DNA of 6,857 bases. Origin: Caryophanales bacterium UBA5732 (GTDB lineage Bacteria > Bacillota_I > Bacilli_A > Izemoplasmatales > Hujiaoplasmataceae). The position numbers were made by a program, and so were the translations under genes. Positions 1 to 5,045 of this stretch are shown here, in pieces (positions within the stretch are counted from its first letter, which is position 1; each line of letters opens with the position of its first letter). The stretch lies in assembly GCA_002419445.1 (NCBI GenBank), contig DIGC01000121.1:26848-33704 (forward strand). The letters are read 5' to 3'. The notes beneath the pieces are model-generated. The model saw only the letters and a list, made by a program, of their open reading frames with translations, searched no databases and was not told the origin of the DNA.

Positions 1-51
1 AAGGTTATCGCGATTACCGACAAGAGATTTGCAGAACAAATGAAGCTGTAA
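1..51 (+). CDS. ylxQ: C-terminal end of a YlxQ-like (L7Ae/L30e family) RNA-binding protein, partial
   Basis: An open frame enters from the left edge and ends at TAA (49-51), giving 16 residues that read KVIAITDKRFAEQMKL. This resembles the C-terminus of YlxQ proteins, where a hydrophobic strand is followed by a V/I-T-D-x-x-F-A motif and a short helix. YlxQ is a small L7Ae/L30e-fold protein, a family that typically binds kink-turn RNA, and in Bacilli its gene lies directly upstream of infB in the nusA operon. The position 27 bp before infB therefore supports the call independently of the short match. Only the tail is visible, so domain completeness cannot be judged. The context makes another identity unlikely. 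Confidence 0.72.
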   Translation, partial: KVIAITDKRFAEQMKL

Positions 52-66
52 AAATTTAAGTAAAGA

Positions 67-74
67 AGAGGTGG
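67..74 (+). promoter_or_regulatory. Shine-Dalgarno sequence of infB
   Basis: AGAGGTGG lies 4 nt before the ATG at 79. It matches the GAGGTG core of the Bacillota anti-SD complement and fixes the infB start. The same octamer with the same 4-nt spacing recurs before rbfA, and AGAGGTGA with 4-nt spacing precedes the exonuclease gene. Confidence 0.85.
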
Positions 75-78
75 TCAT

Positions 79-1926
79 ATGTCGAAATATGTTGCCAAGA
101 AGAAATTTAACAAGAACCGTGAAGATTATATCGAAAAAGAAGATAATCTGATCAATAAGAAAAAGAAGCCATCAAGACCTGAAAAAACCACTGTGACTTA
201 TAAACAAGGGATGTCTGTTTTAGAATTAGCAGAAGAAATGGATAAACCAGTTACAGAGATTATTAAAAAATTAATGTTTTTAAGAGTTATGGCTACGCAA
301 AATCAAGAAATTAGTCGTGAAAATGTCGAATTGTTAGCCATGGAATATAATTTAGAATTTAAAGATGAAGTTATTACCGATGTCACAAGATTCGATGAAA
401 TGGAAGATATTGACGATCCTAAAGATTTAGTAAGTCGTCCTCCAGTAGTTACAATCATGGGTCACGTTGATCATGGTAAAACAACTCTATTAGATAATAT
501 TCGTAACGCCAGAGTCGTTGATAGTGAAGCCGGTGGCATCACGCAACATATCGGGGCTTATCAAGTTGAAAAGAACGGTCAAAAAATTACTTTCATCGAT
601 ACTCCAGGGCATGCGGCTTTTACAGAAATGCGTGCACGTGGTGCGAGAATCACTGATATCGTCGTTTTAGTCGTAGCGGCTGATGATGGAGTCATGCCAC
701 AAACAAGAGAAGCGATTGACCATGCTAGAGCTTCTAAATGTGCGATTATCGTTGCGATAAATAAAATGGATCGACCAGGAGCTAATCCTGATCGTGTAAA
801 ACAAGAATTAGCTGATCTTGATTTATTACCGGATGATTGGGGCGGAGAGACTCCTTATTGTTTAATTTCCGCTTTAAAAGGAACTGGTATCGATAATTTA
901 TTGGATACAATTCAATTAGTTGCGGAAATGTTAGAACTAAAAGCTAATCCAAAAAGATTAGCTGTCGGAACTGTTATTGAAGCTAAACTAGATAAAGGTA
1001 AAGGTCCTGTCGCAACTATTTTAGTTGATAACGGAACCTTAAAGATTTCTGATAACTTTGTAGTTGGTTCGACATATGGTAAAATCAGAGCGATGAATAA
1101 TGACTTAGGAAAACAAATCAATAAAGCATTTCCGGGTCAAGCGGTTGAAATTATCGGTTTATCTGATATTCCTAGCGCCGGAGACCCATTTAAAGTTTTC
1201 GCTGATGAAAAACAGGTTAGAGATATCGCCGGTGAAAGATCACAAAGACAATTTGATAAACAACATTCAAATAAACAAGCTGTTTCTTTAGAAGATTTCT
1301 TTAATCGCGCTGAGGGAAAACTTAAAGAATTGAAATTAATCATTAAAGCCGATGTTCAAGGTTCAATTGAAGCTTTTAAAGGTTCCATCAACAAGATTGT
1401 GGTGGAAGGAACGTCGATTGATATAGTTAGAACCGGAGTTGGGGCGATTACAGACACGGACGTATTATTAGCAGAAGCTTCAGAAGCGATTATCATCGGA
1501 TTTGGTGTTGGTACACCAAGTTCTGTTAGAGATTTGGCTTCACAAAAATTAGTCGAAATTAGAACTTATCGAATTATCTATGAAGCGCTTGATGACATTG
1601 AAGCCGCAATGAAAGGTTTACTAGACCCAGTATTCGAACAATCTGTGATTGGTGAAGTTGAAGTTAGAGAAACTTTTAGTGTTTCCAGAATTGGAACTAT
1701 TGCCGGTTGTATGGTGACTAATGGAGTTATTCGTAAAAACTCTGTCATAAAACTTATAAGAGACGGTAAGATTATTCTTGAAGGCAAACTCGGTTCTTTA
1801 AAACGTTTTAAAGACGATGTCAAAGAAGTTAAACAAGGATATGATTGCGGATTGACAATTGAAAATTTTAACGATATTAAGATTGGTGACGTTATCGAAG
1901 TCTATACAATGAAAGAGGTGGAATAA
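79..1926 (+). CDS. infB: Translation initiation factor IF-2
   Basis: This cytoplasmic GTPase brings fMet-tRNA to the 30S subunit and promotes 50S joining. Domains in order: a lysine-rich start (1-40); the small IF2_N helical domain (about 45-94); an acidic linker; the G domain (about 120-285) with G1 GHVDHGKT (128-135), G2 GGITQHIGAY (152-161), G3 DTPGH (174-178), G4 NKMD (228-231) and G5 SAL (264-266); a beta-barrel domain II (about 295-375); domain III (about 405-500); and a C-terminal tRNA-binding barrel (about 520-612) with the conserved GYDCGL cysteine at C590. All GTPase motifs are intact. At 615 aa it is shorter than the roughly 716-aa B. subtilis protein, and the loss lies in the N-terminal extension, as in small-genome Bacilli and Mollicutes. 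The start is set by a strong SD. It is the middle gene of the ylxQ-infB-rbfA operon and ends in TAATG shared with rbfA. Confidence 0.98.
   Translation: MSKYVAKKKFNKNREDYIEKEDNLINKKKKPSRPEKTTVTYKQGMSVLELAEEMDKPVTEIIKKLMFLRVMATQNQEISRENVELLAMEYNLEFKDEVITDVTRFDEMEDIDDPKDLVSRPPVVTIMGHVDHGKTTLLDNIRNARVVDSEAGGITQHIGAYQVEKNGQKITFIDTPGHAAFTEMRARGARITDIVVLVVAADDGVMPQTREAIDHARASKCAIIVAINKMDRPGANPDRVKQELADLDLLPDDWGGETPYCLISALKGTGIDNLLDTIQLVAEMLELKANPKRLAVGTVIEAKLDKGKGPVATILVDNGTLKISDNFVVGSTYGKIRAMNNDLGKQINKAFPGQAVEIIGLSDIPSAGDPFKVFADEKQVRDIAGERSQRQFDKQHSNKQAVSLEDFFNRAEGKLKELKLIIKADVQGSIEAFKGSINKIVVEGTSIDIVRTGVGAITDTDVLLAEASEAIIIGFGVGTPSSVRDLASQKLVEIRTYRIIYEALDDIEAAMKGLLDPVFEQSVIGEVEVRETFSVSRIGTIAGCMVTNGVIRKNSVIKLIRDGKIILEGKLGSLKRFKDDVKEVKQGYDCGLTIENFNDIKIGDVIEVYTMKEVE
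1912..1921 (+). promoter_or_regulatory. Shine-Dalgarno sequence of rbfA, inside the end of infB
   Basis: AAAGAGGTGG lies in the last codons of infB, 4 nt before the rbfA ATG. With the TAATG stop/start overlap it suits translational coupling, by which ribosomes finishing infB reinitiate on rbfA. Confidence 0.8.
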
Positions 1927-2255
1927 TGGTGAAAGTTAGTCATTTAGAAACTGATATTCAAAGAGTTGTGGCGGATATTATTCATAATGAAGTAAAGGAT
2001 AATCTCGGTTTCATTACTATAACTGGCGTAAAAATTACTAACGAACTATCTTATATGTATATTTACTACACTGTTTTTGGTGATGCAAAAGTTTTAGAAA
2101 AAACAGAAATTGCTTTGGAAAGAGCCAATGGGTTTATCAAAAACCAAATTGCTCAAAGAGTAAAAATGAGAAAAGTTCCGGCATTGATCTTTAAATATGA
2201 CGATTCATACAACAAAGGTCAAAAAGTTGAAGATATTATTAGAAAAATTAAATAA
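1926..2255 (+). CDS. rbfA: 30S ribosome-binding factor RbfA
   Basis: RbfA is a small KH-type-II-fold protein that binds immature 30S subunits and helps finish the 5' end of 16S rRNA and the neck helix. The 109-aa product is normal length for the family (B. subtilis about 117 aa). Visible signatures are the N-terminal helix ending in VKDNLGFITITGVKIT, the strand LSYMYIYYTVFGD, the ANG version of the AxG helix kink in the ERANGFIKNQIAQRV helix, and the closing motif MRKVPALIFKYDDS, equivalent to the family's LRxxPxLxFxxDxS. Its ATG overlaps the infB TAA by one base and has its own SD, so it is coupled to infB. It is the last gene of the operon here, because a terminator follows within 15 bases. 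In B. subtilis truB, ribC and rpsO would continue the operon. Confidence 0.95.
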   Translation: MVKVSHLETDIQRVVADIIHNEVKDNLGFITITGVKITNELSYMYIYYTVFGDAKVLEKTEIALERANGFIKNQIAQRVKMRKVPALIFKYDDSYNKGQKVEDIIRKIK

Positions 2256-2267
2256 GTTATTTAATTG

Positions 2268-2305
2268 AGACTGTTTGGATGATTTATTCAAACAGTCTTT
2301 GTTTT
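2268..2305 (+). terminator. Rho-independent terminator after rbfA
   Basis: The perfect 9-bp arms GACTGTTTG (2269-2277) and CAAACAGTC (2289-2297) extend to 12 bp with A2268-T2298, a G-T wobble (2278/2288) and A2279-T2287. The loop is 7 nt (2280-2286), and the T-rich tail TTTGTTTT (2298-2305) follows. It ends the infB-rbfA transcript and separates it from uvrC. Confidence 0.92.
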
Positions 2306-2307
2306 AA

Positions 2308-2336
2308 TTGCAAGTGAATTGAGTATTTGGTATAAT
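2308..2336 (+). promoter_or_regulatory. SigA-type promoter of uvrC, with extended -10
   Basis: The -35 box is TTGCAA (2308-2313), followed by a 17-bp spacer and a perfect TATAAT (2331-2336). An extended -10 TGG (2328-2330) sits directly before the hexamer. Transcription should start at about 2342-2344, only 3-5 nt before the uvrC ATG at 2347. The -35 box begins two bases after the preceding terminator's T-tract. Confidence 0.85.
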
Positions 2337-2346
2337 CTTTAGTGAT

Positions 2347-4119
2347 ATGAATGAAAAAATAAAGAATAAGCTTAAAGCCCTTCCTGATAAACCAGGAACT
2401 TATCAAATGCTTGATAAGACGGGTAAAATTATATATGTTGGTAAAGCCAAGAACTTAAAAAGAAGAGTGAGTTCTTATTTTGTTGGTGCTCATGATGAAA
2501 AGACGACTAGGTTAGTTAAAGACATTGATGACTTAACATTTATCATTACCACTAATGAGAAAGAAGCTTTTCTCCTTGAGTTGGGTCAAATCAAAAAACA
2601 TCTGCCTAAATATAATATTCGCTTAACAAGCGACAGTACTTATCCCTATATTGAAGTTACCAATGAAAGACATCCGATTATTAGAACGACTAGGGATATA
2701 AAAAATAAAAAAAGCAATATCTTTGGTCCCTACCCTAATGCCTTCTTCGCTAATGAAACCGTTAAATTACTAGACACAATCTTCCCTTTTAGGAAATGTT
2801 CGAAATTTCCTAAAAAGGTTTGTTTATACTATCATTTAAAACGATGTTTAGGTCCATGTGAGTTTGAGGTTACTGAAGATACTTACAAGGAGTTAATTAA
2901 AAAAGTAAGAAGTTTTCTATCGGGAAACACTAAGGAATTCATTGATGAATTCACAGAGAAAATGACATTCCACGCAAGCAAATTAGAGTTTGAAAAAGCA
3001 CAGGAGTATAAAGATTTAATCCTAGCCATTAAAAAAACGACTGAGCAGCAACAAGTTATTTTTAGCGATAATCTCGATCGTGATATTGTTAATTTTGTGA
3101 CATACGATAATTATATTTCCATCAATATTCTCTTTATGAGAAACGGAAAATTGTTGTTTTCAAAGTCGCAAATATTCGCTTATTACGGAATAATCGAAGA
3201 AATATTATTGACATATTTAGCACAGTTTTATGATGCCAATCCTTTACCTAATGAAATCCTCTTACCATATGGATATAACTACGAACTTTTCCCGGAAATC
3301 TTTGGTAATATTATTCGCCAACCTCAAAGAGGTCGAAAAGTTAAATTACTGGAAATCGCTCTAGAGAACGCTTCTTCACACTTAAATAATAATTTACCTG
3401 TCTTTCTAAACAAAGAAAAAAAGACAATTGGCGCGTTGACTGAACTGGAAAACATTTTAGATATTCCGTCGATAAAACGAATTGACATTTTTGATAACTC
3501 TCATTTCTCCGGACAAAATTTAGTCAGCGCAATGGTGGTTTTTACCAACGGCTTGCCGGATAAAAACGCTTATCGAAAGTATAAGATTAAAACGACCGCT
3601 ACCGCCGATGATTATCAAATGATGAAAGAGGTTATCTACCGCAGGTACCAAGCGATGTTAATGGACGATTTAACACAACCGGATTTAATTGTTGTGGACG
3701 GCGGGCTTATTCAACTTAGAGCTGCTAAAGCGGTTTTAGAAGAATTGAATGTCTTCATTCCCGTAATCGGTTTAAAGAAAAATGAGAGACACAAAACCGA
3801 AGCGATAATTAATTATGATGAAGCTGAAATTGCTTTAGATAAACACTCTAATCTCTATTCCATACTTTATAAAATGCAAGAAGAAGTTCATCGATTTGCG
3901 ATTAGTTTTCAAAGGAATGTCGCTAGTAAAGCGATTTACGGATCAATACTAGACACTATTCCTAAGGTTGGCTTAGTAACTAAAAATAAGTTATTGAAAA
4001 AATATAAAACTCTTGATAATATTAAAAATGCACCAAGAGAAGAACTAAAGGCTTTAAAAATTCAAGAAGAAGCTATAGATAATATTTATTTAGCTTTACG
4101 ACAATTTCCAGATAAATAA
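2347..4119 (+). CDS. uvrC: Excinuclease ABC subunit C (UvrC), dual-incision nuclease
   Basis: UvrC cuts on both sides of a DNA lesion in the UvrAB-C nucleotide excision repair pathway. The 590-aa product is full length. Domains in order: GIY-YIG nuclease (about 12-95) with GTY/YVG (Y19, Y30), R39/R40, E78 and N90, responsible for the 3' cut; a four-cysteine iron-sulfur site (C151, C159, C167, C171); the UVR motif that contacts UvrB (about 198-232); the RNase H-like nuclease (about 365-520) with D383 in FDNSH, D451 in VVDGG and H515 in VHRFA, responsible for the 5' cut; and a helix-hairpin-helix region (about 533-588). Odd points are ELGQIK where ENNLIK is usual, and no tryptophan. ATG 2347 is the only possible start: an in-frame TGA lies at 2320-2322, no start codon lies between, and the next Met (M21) would remove Y19. 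There is no SD, and the predicted transcript is nearly leaderless. It is cotranscribed with the exonuclease gene downstream. Confidence 0.97.
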   Translation: MNEKIKNKLKALPDKPGTYQMLDKTGKIIYVGKAKNLKRRVSSYFVGAHDEKTTRLVKDIDDLTFIITTNEKEAFLLELGQIKKHLPKYNIRLTSDSTYPYIEVTNERHPIIRTTRDIKNKKSNIFGPYPNAFFANETVKLLDTIFPFRKCSKFPKKVCLYYHLKRCLGPCEFEVTEDTYKELIKKVRSFLSGNTKEFIDEFTEKMTFHASKLEFEKAQEYKDLILAIKKTTEQQQVIFSDNLDRDIVNFVTYDNYISINILFMRNGKLLFSKSQIFAYYGIIEEILLTYLAQFYDANPLPNEILLPYGYNYELFPEIFGNIIRQPQRGRKVKLLEIALENASSHLNNNLPVFLNKEKKTIGALTELENILDIPSIKRIDIFDNSHFSGQNLVSAMVVFTNGLPDKNAYRKYKIKTTATADDYQMMKEVIYRRYQAMLMDDLTQPDLIVVDGGLIQLRAAKAVLEELNVFIPVIGLKKNERHKTEAIINYDEAEIALDKHSNLYSILYKMQEEVHRFAISFQRNVASKAIYGSILDTIPKVGLVTKNKLLKKYKTLDNIKNAPREELKALKIQEEAIDNIYLALRQFPDK

Positions 4120-4124
4120 TCAAT

Positions 4125-4132
4125 AGAGGTGA
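4125..4132 (+). promoter_or_regulatory. Shine-Dalgarno sequence of the exonuclease gene
   Basis: AGAGGTGA lies 4 nt before the ATG at 4137. It selects this start over the out-of-frame ATG at 4133. No promoter is visible in the 17-bp gap, so the gene relies on the uvrC transcript. Confidence 0.8.
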
Positions 4133-4136
4133 ATGC

Positions 4137-5015
4137 ATGGAAGAATACATCTTCGGGATGTTACACGGAGTTATCGAATCAAAAAGATTAATCGCCATCA
4201 AGAGCAGAAAGAAAATCGACTTTTACTACATGAGTAAAAGCATGTTTAAACAATTCATGCAGTATTTTCAAACAGGAATCTTTATCTTCATGGTTGTTAA
4301 ACAGGTTCCAAGAATTTATCGCGGTCATTTGGTTAAGAACGTCGTTGCTATTGAAAAAGTTCTTTCCCCTAACAAGAATAAACCGACATATTACTATGAT
4401 ATTTCCATGATTAAATCTGGGATTAAATCATTGATCAATCAAAACCGCAACCGCTTGTTTATTGATTTTGAAATGAGTATGCCGCCGTATAATAATTATC
4501 AAAATTTTGTTTCTGAGATAATCCAAATTGGTTATATCTTAACCGATGAATTTGGGAATAAAATTGAAGATTTCTCGAGTTATATTAAACCAAAACTATT
4601 TCCTGAACTTTCAATCAGAACCAAGAAGTTTTTACATCTAGAACAAAGTGACGTGGATAGTGGAAACACCTATGATTTCCTACATCAAAAAATTATGCAA
4701 ATACAAAATAAATATAAACCAATAGTCTATGTCTGGGGTAAAAACGATCACTTGGAATTAAATAAACTAAATAAAATTCATCGCTTGAGCAATTTCACGA
4801 AAAGCATGCAATTTATTGATTTATTAAGCTTACATAAAAACTATTTTGGATTAAAAAACGATATCGGTTTATTTAACGCTTTCAACATTTATTATAAAGA
4901 AGAAATATTAAATAATCAAAAACACGATGCTTTAGAAGATGCCTTAATTACTAAAGAAATCTTTTATGCCTTCAAAGATGTTTGCAACAACAAACTACTT
5001 ATCGACTTCCAATAA
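4137..5015 (+). CDS. KapD/ERI-1-like DEDDh 3'-5' exonuclease with an N-terminal OB/cold-shock-like domain
   Basis: The C-terminal part (about 106-285) is a DEDDh-family 3'-5' exonuclease. Exo I is FIDFEMS (D110, E112), Exo II is WGKND (D204), and Exo III is the HDALED form (H263, D268), so all catalytic residues are present. The segments EIIQIGYI, FSSYIKPKLFPELSIRTKKFL and GLFNAFNIYY match the layout of KapD and eukaryotic ERI-1/3'hExo, rather than Pol III epsilon. Such enzymes trim RNA or short nucleic-acid ends; the substrate here is unknown. The first 100 or so residues are not part of the nuclease. Their pattern (GVIESKRLIAI, IDFYYMSKSMF, GIFIFMVV, RGHLVKNVVAIE) resembles a cold-shock/OB barrel without its aromatic RNP residues, which is inference. 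No signal peptide or membrane span is evident, so it is probably cytoplasmic. It follows uvrC by 17 bp and ends inside a bidirectional terminator. KapD itself inhibits the KinA sporulation pathway in B. subtilis, but that role should not be transferred. Confidence 0.88.
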   Translation: MEEYIFGMLHGVIESKRLIAIKSRKKIDFYYMSKSMFKQFMQYFQTGIFIFMVVKQVPRIYRGHLVKNVVAIEKVLSPNKNKPTYYYDISMIKSGIKSLINQNRNRLFIDFEMSMPPYNNYQNFVSEIIQIGYILTDEFGNKIEDFSSYIKPKLFPELSIRTKKFLHLEQSDVDSGNTYDFLHQKIMQIQNKYKPIVYVWGKNDHLELNKLNKIHRLSNFTKSMQFIDLLSLHKNYFGLKNDIGLFNAFNIYYKEEILNNQKHDALEDALITKEIFYAFKDVCNNKLLIDFQ

Positions 5016-5045
5016 AAAATGACGATTTTTATCGTCATTTTTTTT
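5014..5045. terminator. Bidirectional rho-independent terminator between the exonuclease gene and rnjA
   Basis: The core arms ATGACGAT (5019-5026) and ATCGTCAT (5031-5038) enclose a TTTT loop. A5014-5018 and T5039-5043 can extend the stem to 13 bp. The plus strand carries a T-run through 5045. The complement of the A-run gives U residues for minus-strand transcripts. It overlaps the stop codons of both convergent genes (TAA at 5013-5015; minus-strand TAA at 5046-5044) and serves both. Confidence 0.9.

Noticed and set aside
912..1823. Three minus-strand open frames (69, 68 and 81 aa) opposite infB
   Set aside because: They lie entirely within the intact infB frame, have no SD or promoter, and show no recognisable protein features. 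They are antisense shadows.
2935..2952. Palindrome formed by two GAATTC sites in uvrC
   Set aside because: It encodes EFIDEF in the UVR region, has only a 2-base centre and no associated signal, so it is best explained as ordinary coding sequence.
4133..4135. Earlier ATG before the exonuclease start
   Set aside because: It is out of frame with the conserved protein, and the SD spacing would be zero.
79..5015. TGA read as tryptophan (genetic code 4)
   Set aside because: All genes are full length without in-frame TGA, and both tryptophans are TGG. The standard code is sufficient, although TGA is never used as a stop here.
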